A program made the position numbers and the translations under genes. From Thiotrichaceae bacterium (GTDB lineage: Bacteria > Pseudomonadota > Gammaproteobacteria > Thiotrichales > Thiotrichaceae): DNA of 39,279 bases. Below, piece after piece: positions 24,285 to 33,235 of this stretch. The notes beneath the pieces are model-generated. The model saw only the letters and a list, made by a program, of their open reading frames with translations. It did no database searches and had not been told where the DNA came from. The stretch is taken from contig JAGLEV010000035.1 of NCBI GenBank assembly GCA_023144895.1, positions 1 through 39,279 of the forward strand, given 5' to 3'. Position 1 is the first letter of the stretch. Each line of letters opens with the position of its first letter.

Positions 24285-24896
24285 ATGGAAAATTCTTCAG
24301 TAGATAAGGGGCGTCGGCGCTTCCTCATTGCTGCTACCTCTGCGGTTGGGTCTGTAGGAATAGTGGGAATGGCAGCACCTTTTCTGACTTCTTGGAGCCC
24401 TAGTGAGCGAGCTAAAGCGGCGGGCGCACCCGTCGAATTTAATGTCAGTCGATTACAGGAAGGACAGCAAACCGTTATTGTTTGGCGTAAGAAGCCTGTT
24501 TGGGTCGTTAATCGATCACAAAAAATGCTAGATGATTTAGCATCCAATGATGAGCTATTAAAAGATCCTACTTCTGAAAATGCTAAGCAAATGCAACCTG
24601 ATTATGCATTAAATGCTAAGCGTACACGTGAAGGTAAAGATCGCTATTTAGTCCTTGTCGGTATCTGTACACACCTAGGGTGTTCTCCTGATTACCGTCC
24701 TGATTTAGCGCCTGCTGATTTAGGTGCTAACTGGAAAGGCGGTTGGCTCTGTGCTTGTCATGGTTCTAAGTTTGATTTAGCAGGTCGTGTATACCAAAAT
24801 GTACCTGCGGATAGAAATCTTGAAGTCCCTCCTTACTCTTATAAAGATGACAATACCGTTGTTATTGGTCTTGATGAAAAAGGAGAGGCGGCATAA
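24285..24896 (+). CDS. petA: bc1 complex Rieske iron-sulfur subunit PetA
   Basis: The 203-residue protein begins with a twin-arginine-type signal anchor (GRRRFLIAA) and one membrane helix. The [2Fe-2S] ligands are Cys128/His130 in CTHLGC and Cys156/His159 in CACHGS, with disulfide Cys133 and Cys158. It carries electrons from ubiquinol to cytochrome c1 at the periplasmic face. Its stop and the petB ATG share one base (TAATG). Ribosome site GGAG (24276-24279) precedes the ATG by 5 nt. Confidence 0.97.
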   Translation: MENSSVDKGRRRFLIAATSAVGSVGIVGMAAPFLTSWSPSERAKAAGAPVEFNVSRLQEGQQTVIVWRKKPVWVVNRSQKMLDDLASNDELLKDPTSENAKQMQPDYALNAKRTREGKDRYLVLVGICTHLGCSPDYRPDLAPADLGANWKGGWLCACHGSKFDLAGRVYQNVPADRNLEVPPYSYKDDNTVVIGLDEKGEAA

Positions 24897-26287
24897 TGCA
24901 GGGTTTACTTAATTGGATTGATGCACGTTTTCCACTGACAAAGGTCTGGAACGAGCATTTAGCACAATATTACACACCAAAAAACTTTAACTTTTGGTAT
25001 TTCTTTGGTTCATTAGCACTATTGGTCTTGGTTATCCAGATCGTTAGTGGCATTTTCTTGACCATGCACTATAAGCCTGATGCGGCACTCGCATTCCAGT
25101 CAGTTGAATACATCATGCGTGATGTGCCGGGTGGTTGGTTTATACGTTATATGCATGCAACGGGGGCATCGGCATTCTTTGTCGTCATCTATCTCCACAT
25201 GTTCCGAGGGCTAATTTATGGCTCTTACAAAGGGCCACGTGAGCTAGTTTGGTTAATAGGAATGGCTTTATACCTTGCCTTAATGGCGATTGCATTCATG
25301 GGGTACTTACTCCCTTGGGGTCAGATGTCATTCTGGGGTGCTCAGGTTATCATTAACTTATTTAACACCGTTCCAGTGATTGGTAATGAACTATCAACAT
25401 GGATACGGGGTGACTTCGTTATTGCTGATGCAACATTGAATCGTCTCTTTGCATTACACGTTGCTGCATTACCCTTAGTCATTGTGGCTTTGGTCTTTGT
25501 TCATATCGTTGCACTACACGTTGTGGGGTCGAATAACCCTGATGGTGTTGAGATTAAGAAACTAAAAGATGAGAACGGTATTCCTCTCGATGGTATTCCA
25601 TTCCACCCTTACTACACGGTGAAAGATATCGTTGGTGTTGGTGTCTTCTTATTGTTCTTCTTTGCCATCTTGTTCTTCTCTCCAGAAATGGGCGGATACT
25701 TCTTAGAGTATGCTAACTTTGAACCTGCCAATGCATTGAAAACCCCTGAGCATATTGCTCCTGTTTGGTATTTCACCCCATTCTATACCGTATTACGTGC
25801 GGTGACATTGACACCCTTCGCAGGTACTTTAGCAATGTTTGGTGCGATTGCCGTATTGTTTGCTTTGCCTTGGATTGATAAAAACCCGATTAAATCATGG
25901 CGCTATCGTAATAAAGCACATACTATCAATATCTTAGTTTTTGCAGCGGTATTTATTATTTTAGGCTACCTTGGTGTTAAGCCAGTTGACCCTTTATTTA
26001 AAGAGCTAGGGGTGAGAATGACTGAAATCTATTTCTTATTCTTTGTTGTTCTATGGGTTCATAACAGCCCTGCAAAAGTAAAATATGTTTTATGGTTTAC
26101 TATCTTAGCTGGGCTGGTATTGCTTATTGACTTCTATCGTTATAATCCTAAAGATGGAGAGAATGCAGCACAGATTATTTGGCAGTGGGTGTTCCCAATT
26201 GTTTATTTGGCAGTGACGGTATTACTACCTGGTATAGTGAAGTCATTTAATGCAGAGAAAGAAGTTCCAACGCGGGTGACATCATGA
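24896..26287 (+). CDS. petB: bc1 complex cytochrome b PetB
   Basis: The 463-residue cytochrome b has eight predicted helices. Haem ligands are in the second and fourth helices (HATGASAFFVVIYLHMF and LFALHVAALPLVIVALVFVHIVALH). The quinol-oxidation loop reads APVWYF, i.e. PVWY rather than the PEWY of mitochondria and alphaproteobacteria; PVWY is known from beta- and gammaproteobacteria. It is the quinone-binding core of the complex. The last 4 nt overlap petC (ATGA), showing tight coupling. Confidence 0.97.
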   Translation: MQGLLNWIDARFPLTKVWNEHLAQYYTPKNFNFWYFFGSLALLVLVIQIVSGIFLTMHYKPDAALAFQSVEYIMRDVPGGWFIRYMHATGASAFFVVIYLHMFRGLIYGSYKGPRELVWLIGMALYLALMAIAFMGYLLPWGQMSFWGAQVIINLFNTVPVIGNELSTWIRGDFVIADATLNRLFALHVAALPLVIVALVFVHIVALHVVGSNNPDGVEIKKLKDENGIPLDGIPFHPYYTVKDIVGVGVFLLFFFAILFFSPEMGGYFLEYANFEPANALKTPEHIAPVWYFTPFYTVLRAVTLTPFAGTLAMFGAIAVLFALPWIDKNPIKSWRYRNKAHTINILVFAAVFIILGYLGVKPVDPLFKELGVRMTEIYFLFFVVLWVHNSPAKVKYVLWFTILAGLVLLIDFYRYNPKDGENAAQIIWQWVFPIVYLAVTVLLPGIVKSFNAEKEVPTRVTS

Positions 26288-27087
26288 GAAATAGTTTAGT
26301 TATATTGTTATCGGGATTGCTTATCTCAGGTTCTGCCTTTGCTGGGAGCAAGGTAGCGCTAGAGTCTGCCAGCATTGATGTAGATGATCATAAAAGTTTA
26401 CAGCGTGGTACACGTAACTTTATGAACTACTGTCATGGTTGTCATAGCCTGAGTTCATCACGTTATAACCGTGTGGCAAAGGACATCGGTTTACCCGTTG
26501 TTCCTGCTGATACGGGAGCAAGTGGTAAAGATGCAGATCAGATAGCAGGAACGAATGCAAAGCTAATTACTGAAAACTTCATCTTTACTCGTGGTATTGA
26601 TGGTAAGCCTTCAGGATTAGGATCATTGATGCACAATGCAATGCCTTCTGACGATGTTAAGAACTGGTATGGTGGTGTTGCTCCTGATTTATCTTTAACG
26701 GGACGTTCACGTGGTGCTGATTGGATTTATACTTATCTAAAAAGCTTTTACCTTGACCCTGAGCGCCCATCAGGCATGAATAATACAATACTAGCTAATG
26801 CCAGTATGCCGCATGTATTATGGGATCTACAGGGCAATCAAAAGCTTGTTGAGCATATTGATGAAGAAGGTCATAAACACAGCAAATTAGTCTTAGAAAC
26901 AGCAGGTAGTCTATCTCCTGAAGAATATGATGAGTTTGTTAATGATATTACTAACTTCCTTGTTTATGTTGGTGAGCCTGCTCAGTTAGCACGTAAGAAA
27001 TACGGTATTTTTGCAATGCTTCTATTGCTAATGTTCATTGGTGTTGCGTATGCCTTGAAGAAAGAATACTGGAAAGATGTACACTAA
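26284..27087 (+). CDS. petC: bc1 complex cytochrome c1 PetC
   Basis: The 267-residue protein has a signal peptide (cleavage near AFA-GSK), haem motif CHGCH at residues 50-54, the Met axial ligand in NASMPHVLWDLQG and one C-terminal membrane anchor (IFAMLLLLMFIGVAYAL) ending in a Lys-rich tail. It accepts electrons from the Rieske protein and passes them to soluble cytochromes. It is the last gene of petABC, followed by a strong terminator. Confidence 0.97.
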   Translation: MRNSLVILLSGLLISGSAFAGSKVALESASIDVDDHKSLQRGTRNFMNYCHGCHSLSSSRYNRVAKDIGLPVVPADTGASGKDADQIAGTNAKLITENFIFTRGIDGKPSGLGSLMHNAMPSDDVKNWYGGVAPDLSLTGRSRGADWIYTYLKSFYLDPERPSGMNNTILANASMPHVLWDLQGNQKLVEHIDEEGHKHSKLVLETAGSLSPEEYDEFVNDITNFLVYVGEPAQLARKKYGIFAMLLLLMFIGVAYALKKEYWKDVH

Positions 27088-27105
27088 GGTTTAGCCTTAG
27101 ATCTT

Positions 27106-27139
27106 CTATTACTACCTATTAATGATGGGTAGTAAATAG
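27106..27139 (+). other. Hairpin after petC
   Basis: Arms CTATT-ACTACC and GGTAGT-A-AATAG pair around an 11-nt centre, 19 bp after the petC stop and just before the terminator. It might stabilise the 3' end of the petABC transcript. Confidence 0.35.
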
Positions 27140-27148
27140 TTGTTGACA

Positions 27149-27180
27149 AAAAGCCACCTCAGAAATGGGGTGGCTTTTTT
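27149..27180 (+). terminator. Rho-independent terminator of petABC
   Basis: The stem GCCACC/GGTGGC is extended by T-G and C-G pairs, with a 6-nt loop, and is followed by six T. It separates petABC from sspAB-folA. Confidence 0.9.
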
Positions 27181-27359
27181 GTCTTTTATCCTGTATAAGT
27201 TCGGCTCGTTCTAAAAAACTCTTATGGTTGTGGTATTTCATACTAAAGTGACTTATAGGGAGAGAGTTAACGAACTTCAAACAACAAATAAGTACATTAT
27301 TTTTTTCAATAGTAATATGTTCTTATCGTTTTACTTTATTATTTTAATGGTGGAAATAA

Positions 27360-27989
27360 ATGGCCTCAATAGCTAATCGACGTGCAGTAATGACTCTGTT
27401 TTCTGTTCCTGATGATCCCGATAACCATCGTGTTAGGATTGTATTGGCTGAGAAAGACATTGTTGTCGATATCATAGAAACAGATGCTGATAATATTCCA
27501 CCCGATCTTGAAGAATTAAACCCTTATAGTTCACTACCTTGTTTACTTGATCGAAAGCTAGTGCTTTATGATTCGCGTATTATTATGGAGTATTTGGATG
27601 AACGCTTTCCGCATCCTCCATTATTGCCGATTGACCCCGTTTCTCGTGCACACTCACGTTTAGCATTGTTCCGTATTGAGAAAGATTGGTTCTCATTAAT
27701 TGATGACCTAGAGTCAGGCGACTCTAAACGTGCTGATGCAGCGCGTAGTGTCTTGCGTAATGGTGTTATCTCTGCGGCAGAAGTATTCTCTGTAAAGCCT
27801 TTCTTCCTTAGTGATGATTTTACTTTAGTTGATTGTACTATTGCTCCTATCTTATGGCGTTTACCAAAATATGGTATCGACTTACCTGGTAAGGATGCAA
27901 AGCCTATCCATGAATATATGGATCGTGTTTTCTCACGTGATACTTTCCAGTTAAGTTTAACCGCTGCTGAAAAATCTATTCGCCCATGA
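27360..27989 (+). CDS. sspA: Stringent starvation protein A
   Basis: The 209-residue protein has a glutathione-S-transferase fold: thioredoxin-like N-terminal half with TLFSVPDDPDNHRVRIVLAEK, NPYSSLPCLLDRKLVLYDSRIIMEYLDERFPHPPLLP, and a helical C-terminal half with FTLVDCTIAPILWRLP. It binds RNA polymerase and alters sigma-70 promoter choice under starvation. It has about ten residues of N-terminal extension before the usual start. The GGTGGA ribosome site fits the ATG at 27360. It overlaps sspB by 4 nt. Confidence 0.94.
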   Translation: MASIANRRAVMTLFSVPDDPDNHRVRIVLAEKDIVVDIIETDADNIPPDLEELNPYSSLPCLLDRKLVLYDSRIIMEYLDERFPHPPLLPIDPVSRAHSRLALFRIEKDWFSLIDDLESGDSKRADAARSVLRNGVISAAEVFSVKPFFLSDDFTLVDCTIAPILWRLPKYGIDLPGKDAKPIHEYMDRVFSRDTFQLSLTAAEKSIRP

Positions 27990-28381
27990 TTATTCCTAGC
28001 CGCCCTTATCTATTACGTGCTATTCATGAGTGGTTGATTGATAGTGAGATGACACCACACTTGCTTGTTGATGCAGAACAAGAGAACGTGATTGTACCTA
28101 TGCAATTTGTGCAAGAGGGTCGTATTGTTCTCAATATTGATTATAGCGCTGTGCAAAATCTTGTACTAGATAATGATGCGGTATTGTTCAATGCACGTTT
28201 CTCTGGAAAATCTTTTAATATCTACATTCCGATGTCGGCAGTATTAGGCATTTATTCCAAGGAAAATGAGCAGGGTACAATGTTTAAAGAAGAAGAAGGC
28301 TTTGATATTGATAGTGGTGATTCTAATCCAGATCCAACGCCAACCAAGCCAAAACGTCCTCATCTTAAAATTGTTAAATAA
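27986..28381 (+). CDS. sspB: ClpXP specificity-enhancing factor SspB
   Basis: The 131-residue adaptor opens with SRPYLLRAIHEWLIDSEMTPHLLVDA and carries the substrate-binding core VNIPMQFV-like segment (here VIVPMQFVQEGRIVLNID). A flexible acidic linker leads to the ClpX-binding tail RPHLKIVK at the very C-terminus. It delivers ssrA-tagged proteins to ClpXP. It is coupled to sspA by ATGA, and folA begins immediately after its stop codon. Confidence 0.95.
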   Translation: MIIPSRPYLLRAIHEWLIDSEMTPHLLVDAEQENVIVPMQFVQEGRIVLNIDYSAVQNLVLDNDAVLFNARFSGKSFNIYIPMSAVLGIYSKENEQGTMFKEEEGFDIDSGDSNPDPTPTKPKRPHLKIVK

Positions 28382-28879
28382 GTGATTATATCTTTAATTG
28401 CTGGAATAGCAGATGATCGTGTTATTGGCATGAATAATACATTGCCATGGCACTTACCTGCAGATTTTGCTTGGTTTAAGGAAAATACATTATCCAAGCC
28501 CATTATTATGGGACATACCACTTATCTTTCGATAGGTAAGCCACTACCCAAGCGTAGAAATATTGTTTTATCTCAACAAAAAAATCTAGTGATTGAAGGC
28601 TGTGATGTTGTAACAAGCCCTGAAGATGCACTGGCTTTATGTGCGGGTGTGCCTGAGGTGATGGTGATTGGTGGTGCGGTTGTTTATAAGCTATTCTTGC
28701 CAATAGCTGATCGTTTGTATCTCACTCAAGTGAAAGCCAAAATTGCAGGTGATACTTTCTTCCCTGACTATCAGTCTAGTGAATGGAATATTATTTTTGA
28801 AGAGCATCATCAAGCCGATGATCGTCACTCCTATGACTATACTTTTCAAAAACTAGAGCGTGCAAACCTTCTTTGCTAA
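28382..28879 (+). CDS. folA: Dihydrofolate reductase
   Basis: The 165-residue enzyme starts at a GTG directly after the sspB stop. It has the typical start IISLIAGIADDRVIGMNNTLPW, the catalytic acid in LPADFAWFK (Asp27 equivalent), SKPIIMG and the cofactor loop VMVIGGAVVYKLFLP. It makes tetrahydrofolate using NADPH. The residue equivalent to E. coli Arg44, in the IMGR motif that contacts NADPH, is His here (IMGHTTYLSIG). Confidence 0.95.
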   Translation: MIISLIAGIADDRVIGMNNTLPWHLPADFAWFKENTLSKPIIMGHTTYLSIGKPLPKRRNIVLSQQKNLVIEGCDVVTSPEDALALCAGVPEVMVIGGAVVYKLFLPIADRLYLTQVKAKIAGDTFFPDYQSSEWNIIFEEHHQADDRHSYDYTFQKLERANLLC

Positions 28880-28924
28880 GCTTGTATCAACAACCTTTTT
28901 GCCAAAATTAAAAATATTTTCGTA

Positions 28925-29725
28925 TTAGGCTTCTCTTGAATAGTGTGTTCGCTGATAAATAAAGTAAATAACACCCAGTACGATCCAAGTAATAATGAAT
29001 GCCTGCCCGCCATAAATAATCATATCACGTGTTGCCATAATCGTCTTATATAAGGCAGACCCTTGATTTGTTTCAATAAGATAGCTCGTTGATAAGTAAG
29101 CTGCGATGACTCCAGAGCTTATCGGTATGGTAATAAATATAAGACGTATGATCCCACGTAAATACTTAGGGTTTTTAGGCTGAGGTATTGGAGAAGTGTG
29201 GATATACCAGCCTCGAATCCAATAAATAATAAAACCAATACCGAGTAAAGTACTTGTATGTTGGAGTAATCGATAAATATTGAGAGTGTAGCCATTAAAA
29301 CGCGCCACCACATAGGTCATGTTATCTGCAACATAGGTCGGCACATTATCGGGGTAGTGAGTGAAAAAATCCCACATTAAATGGCTCATTGCGCCAATCA
29401 ATAGACAAAACACGATGGCAAAAAAAGATCGCTTTTCCTTAGTTTTTTTAGTCGCTAGTCGTTGTCGAAATGATGTGGGTAATAAGCTGTATAAAACAGG
29501 AAATAGCAAGCCATGATAGAGGTAATAAAATAATAACCCCATGGGCAAGCAATACCAGAGTAGTGCAAAAAGAGTGTGTGTTTCGTAGCGCCCAATACCT
29601 AATGGAATGAAGTAACTAAAATCAGGCACCATGCTGCCGATGATGAGTGCAGAGAGCACACCCCAGCTTTTCAGCTTTTTATAGAGGGGGATAACAATAG
29701 CAGGGTGGGCAAGTGTAAAAGGCAT
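28925..29725 (-). CDS. DUF4184 family membrane protein
   Basis: The 266-residue protein has about seven hydrophobic segments. The N-terminus MPFTLAHPAIVIPL, then SALIIGSMVPDFSYFIPL near residues 25-42 and GAMSHLMWDFFTHYP near 118-132, match the DUF4184 pattern. It resembles metal-dependent membrane hydrolases in its conserved His/Asp residues (HP, PDF, SH, WDFFTH). Function is unknown. It lies on the same strand as prmC but with a 60 bp gap and its own start. Confidence 0.8.
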   Translation of the reverse strand: MPFTLAHPAIVIPLYKKLKSWGVLSALIIGSMVPDFSYFIPLGIGRYETHTLFALLWYCLPMGLLFYYLYHGLLFPVLYSLLPTSFRQRLATKKTKEKRSFFAIVFCLLIGAMSHLMWDFFTHYPDNVPTYVADNMTYVVARFNGYTLNIYRLLQHTSTLLGIGFIIYWIRGWYIHTSPIPQPKNPKYLRGIIRLIFITIPISSGVIAAYLSTSYLIETNQGSALYKTIMATRDMIIYGGQAFIITWIVLGVIYFIYQRTHYSREA

Positions 29726-29785
29726 TTATCGAGTATAGCTGAAGTTAATAAAATCTGTTATTAAAGACAAATAAACGGTTTATTT

Positions 29786-30640
29786 TTAAGCTATTCGTCC
29801 TAATGTTACTCGATCTAAACCAGCATAATCCTGATAAGTTTCAATCTGAGTCAACCCATAGCCCTGCATAATAGCCTGTACTTTTTTAGCTTGCTGAAAA
29901 CCATGCTCCAGTAATAAATAACCTTGAGGATTAAGGTATTGTGGAGCTTCAGAAACAATAGTACGAATAGCATCTAGCCCATCATCTCCTGAAACTAAAG
30001 CCTGTTGAGGCTCATGGCGAATATCATTTAATAAATGAGGATCATTCTGCTCGATATAGGGTGGATTGCTGATAATCAAATCAAAATATTGCTGATCCAG
30101 TGCTTGATACCAGTCAGATTGAATGAATTGAATAGGGTGCTTTTGCCACTGTTTGGCATTGTCTTGAGCAATACTTAATGCTGCTGGGCTAATGTCAATC
30201 GCTGTTATTACTGCTTTTTTAGTCACGAGTTCATGACTTAATGCAATGGAAATAGCGCCTGAGCCAGTACCCAGCTCTAGTATCTGGGGCTGCTCAAAGT
30301 TTTTACTAGCGATAAGACTGAGTTCAACGAGTCGTTCAGTATCGGCGCGAGGAATTAATACATCCTTTGTCACCTTTAATGGCATTGACCAAAATTCCTG
30401 TTCACCCAGAATATAGGCAATAGGAATACCTTTGCAACGAGATTCAATGAGAGTGCCGTATTGCTTTGTCTCAGCGTCACTCAGTAGCCTCTCAGGCCAT
30501 GTTCTAAAGTAACTACGATCCTTATCGAGTACTTTAGCCAGTAATAGCTCAGCATCCAATGATGCGCTAGAGCTAATCAATTGAAGCAGAGTCGCGCTCG
30601 TCTTAAGTTGATGCGCGATGCTTTGATCAGTTTTGTTCAC
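29786..30640 (-). CDS. prmC: Release factor glutamine N5-methyltransferase
   Basis: The 284-residue protein has an N-terminal helical domain and a class I methyltransferase domain with [15 protein letters not shown] (SAM binding) and the catalytic NPPY motif in [11 protein letters not shown]. It methylates the GGQ glutamine of RF1 and RF2. The start lies 14 bp inside prfA, whose product is its substrate; a hemA-prfA-prmC order is common in gammaproteobacteria. Confidence 0.96.
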   Translation of the reverse strand: MNKTDQSIAHQLKTSATLLQLISSSASLDAELLLAKVLDKDRSYFRTWPERLLSDAETKQYGTLIESRCKGIPIAYILGEQEFWSMPLKVTKDVLIPRADTERLVELSLIASKNFEQPQILELGTGSGAISIALSHELVTKKAVITAIDISPAALSIAQDNAKQWQKHPIQFIQSDWYQALDQQYFDLIISNPPYIEQNDPHLLNDIRHEPQQALVSGDDGLDAIRTIVSEAPQYLNPQGYLLLEHGFQQAKKVQAIMQGYGLTQIETYQDYAGLDRVTLGRIA

Positions 30641-31709
30641 TAAGCGCTGCTAGTTGATCCGCTTGATATTCATTAATCAATGGCTCAATAATGAATTGAA
30701 GTTCGCCATTAGTGACTTCATCAAGACGGTATAAAGTCAGGTTAATACGATGATCAGTCACCCGACTTTGTGGATAATTATAAGTGCGTATTTTTTCTGA
30801 ACGATCACCACTACCCACTAATCCTTTTCGGGTCTCGGCTTGTTCTGATTGTTGCTTATCACGCTCTGCTTCAAACAAACGTGATTGTAATAATGACATA
30901 GCGCGTGCTTTATTCTTATGCTGAGAGCGTTCATCCTGACACTCAACAACAACACCTGTCGGTAAGTGAGTCAGTCGTACCGCAGAGTCTGTTTTATTAA
31001 CATGCTGACCTCCTGCACCTGATGCACGATAAGTGTCAATACGTAAGTCTGAAGAATTAATCTCTGGTGCTTCAACCGCATCGATCTCAGGCATAATCAC
31101 TACCGTTGCCGCAGAAGTATGTACGCGTCCCTGAGTCTCAGTGCTGGGAACACGTTGAACACGATGCGCACCAGACTCAAATTTAAGCTGTGAATAAACA
31201 TTATTACCCGTAATTCGGCTGATCACCTCACGATAACCGCCATGTTCACCTTCATTCTGGCTTACCACAGAAATCTTCCAGCCCATTTTTTCTACATAGC
31301 GAGAATACATGCGGAATAGATCGCCAGCAAAGATAGCTGCCTCATCACCACCCGTCCCTGCACGAATCTCAAGAAAAACGTTGCTACTATCATTCGGATC
31401 TCGGGGTAATAAGTGCTTTTGTAAGCTGAGTTCCAGTATTTTTAGCTGTTTTGTTGTGTCTTTGATTTCATCTTGAGCCATTTCCTTTAGCTCAGGATCA
31501 CTTAGCATTTCATAAGCTGTTTCCTGATCTTCAGAGACTTGTTGAAACTCGGCAAACTCATTAACAATCGGCTCTAACAGACTGTACTCTTGTGATAAGC
31601 TTCTAAACTTATCTTGATCGCCAATAATCTCAGGCGAAGAAAGCATGCTCTGAATTTCTTCATGGCGCTCACTCAAGTGTTCAAGCTTAGAATGGATAGA
31701 TTTTTTCAT
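30627..31709 (-). CDS. prfA: Peptide chain release factor 1
   Basis: The 360-residue protein has the usual RF1 length. The GGQ motif is at residues 233-235 ([21 protein letters not shown]). The tripeptide that recognises stop codons, PAT at residues 188-190 in E. coli, reads Pro-Ser-Thr at the same positions here, a conservative change. RF1 acts at UAA and UAG. It starts 6 bp after the hemA stop. Confidence 0.96.
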   Translation of the reverse strand: MKKSIHSKLEHLSERHEEIQSMLSSPEIIGDQDKFRSLSQEYSLLEPIVNEFAEFQQVSEDQETAYEMLSDPELKEMAQDEIKDTTKQLKILELSLQKHLLPRDPNDSSNVFLEIRAGTGGDEAAIFAGDLFRMYSRYVEKMGWKISVVSQNEGEHGGYREVISRITGNNVYSQLKFESGAHRVQRVPSTETQGRVHTSAATVVIMPEIDAVEAPEINSSDLRIDTYRASGAGGQHVNKTDSAVRLTHLPTGVVVECQDERSQHKNKARAMSLLQSRLFEAERDKQQSEQAETRKGLVGSGDRSEKIRTYNYPQSRVTDHRINLTLYRLDEVTNGELQFIIEPLINEYQADQLAALSEQN

Positions 31710-31715
31710 CAGGAT

Positions 31716-32972
31716 TTATTTCTTCAGGTTGAGTATTTTTTTTGCTGCTTCTAGCAATTCAGTATCACCACTATGTGCGGCTTTATTAATGGCTGCGGTT
31801 GGCTCATGAGCTAACTTATTTGTGAGTGTATGCGCAAGGAATTCTAGAGTATCTTCAACTGATTTACCATTTCTTAGTAATCGGTGAGCTTTTTTTAAGG
31901 TTTCTTTACGATGAGTATGAGCACCTTCACGATAATCACGGATAAGCTGAAGTTGCCCCTGCGCTCGCAACCAATTCATAAACAAAGTCACTTCATCACC
32001 AATCATTGTCTCAGCTTGTTGAGCGGCAACTTGTCGAGACTGCATATTTTCTTCAATGACAGATTGTAAGTCATCGACAGTATAAAGATACACATCATCC
32101 AACTGACTCACTTCAGGTTCAATATCACGAGGTACCGCAATATCAACCATAAACATGGGTTGATAACGACGATTTTTTAATGCTCGCTCCACACTGCCTT
32201 TACCAATAATAGGAATAGGGGCGGCAGTTGAGGAGATCACAATATCAGCACGAGGAAGATAGTGACTGATTTGCTCCAATGAAATGGCTTCACCATTGAA
32301 TTCATCGGCAAGTTTGTTAGCATTTTTAATACTGCGATTGGCAACAATAATATGCCCAATACCATGACTACTGAGGTGGCGACAAGCAAGCTCAATCGTT
32401 TCACCTGCACCAACAAGTAATACCGTTTGTTGACTCAGATCTGCAAAGATTTGTTTAGCCAAGCTTACCGCAGCATAGGCAACAGAAATAGGATTAGCGC
32501 CAATAGCGGTTTGTGTCCGAATTTTTTTAGCTGCTGAAAATGAAAACTGAGCCAGTCGATTTAAAATAGTCCCTGTTGATTTGCTTTTAACTCCTTGCTG
32601 GTGAGCATTTTTTACTTGCCCTAGAATCTGTGGTTCACCCAAAACCATGGAGTCTAAACCACAAACTACCCGTAAAAGGTGTTGTACTGCCTTTTCATTG
32701 TGATAGGTGTAATTGTGCTTAACGAGCTTTTCGATAGGAATAAAACGAGACTGAGAGAGCCAGTTGAGTAGCTTATTCGTTAGGTCTGATTGCTCCGAGT
32801 GACTCGAAAGATAAATCTCTGTACGGTTGCACGTAGAGATAATAAGACTCTCAGGGCACAGTGTTAGCAAGGACTGTGTTGCTTGATCAAGTTCATCAGG
32901 ATTATAAGCCAGTTTTTCGCGAATATCGACAGGAGCTGTCTTATGATTGACTCCAACAGCAATAATATACAT
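31716..32972 (-). CDS. hemA: Glutamyl-tRNA reductase
   Basis: The 418-residue enzyme begins with the family pattern VGVNHKTAPVDIREKLA, has catalytic Cys48 in STCNRTEIY, GLDSMVLGEPQILGQVK, the NADPH-binding VLLVGAGETIELACRHL, and a C-terminal dimerisation helix bundle. It catalyses the first committed step from Glu-tRNA to aminolevulinate, supplying haem for the cytochromes in this window. It is the first gene of hemA-prfA-prmC and divergent from the TPR gene. Confidence 0.97.
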   Translation of the reverse strand: MYIIAVGVNHKTAPVDIREKLAYNPDELDQATQSLLTLCPESLIISTCNRTEIYLSSHSEQSDLTNKLLNWLSQSRFIPIEKLVKHNYTYHNEKAVQHLLRVVCGLDSMVLGEPQILGQVKNAHQQGVKSKSTGTILNRLAQFSFSAAKKIRTQTAIGANPISVAYAAVSLAKQIFADLSQQTVLLVGAGETIELACRHLSSHGIGHIIVANRSIKNANKLADEFNGEAISLEQISHYLPRADIVISSTAAPIPIIGKGSVERALKNRRYQPMFMVDIAVPRDIEPEVSQLDDVYLYTVDDLQSVIEENMQSRQVAAQQAETMIGDEVTLFMNWLRAQGQLQLIRDYREGAHTHRKETLKKAHRLLRNGKSVEDTLEFLAHTLTNKLAHEPTAAINKAAHSGDTELLEAAKKILNLKK

Positions 32973-33235
32973 TGATTGAGAGGGGTTATTAAAAGAATAA
33001 CAGATTCTCTGACAGCTAGCTTCAGATTACAAGTGCATATGTAAAGATTGTCTTTTTTTTTCGTTTTTTCATGAAATTGTGTATTATATACAGGCATATT
33101 TTATGAATATAGGCATATAAAATAAATTTATGTTGTATTTTTGGGGTGATTATTATTGATATTTATTGATTATAATCCAAAATAAGCGTTTGTCGCTAAA
33201 ATCGTGCTGAGGGCTTCAGCTAGGGTAATAATTAA

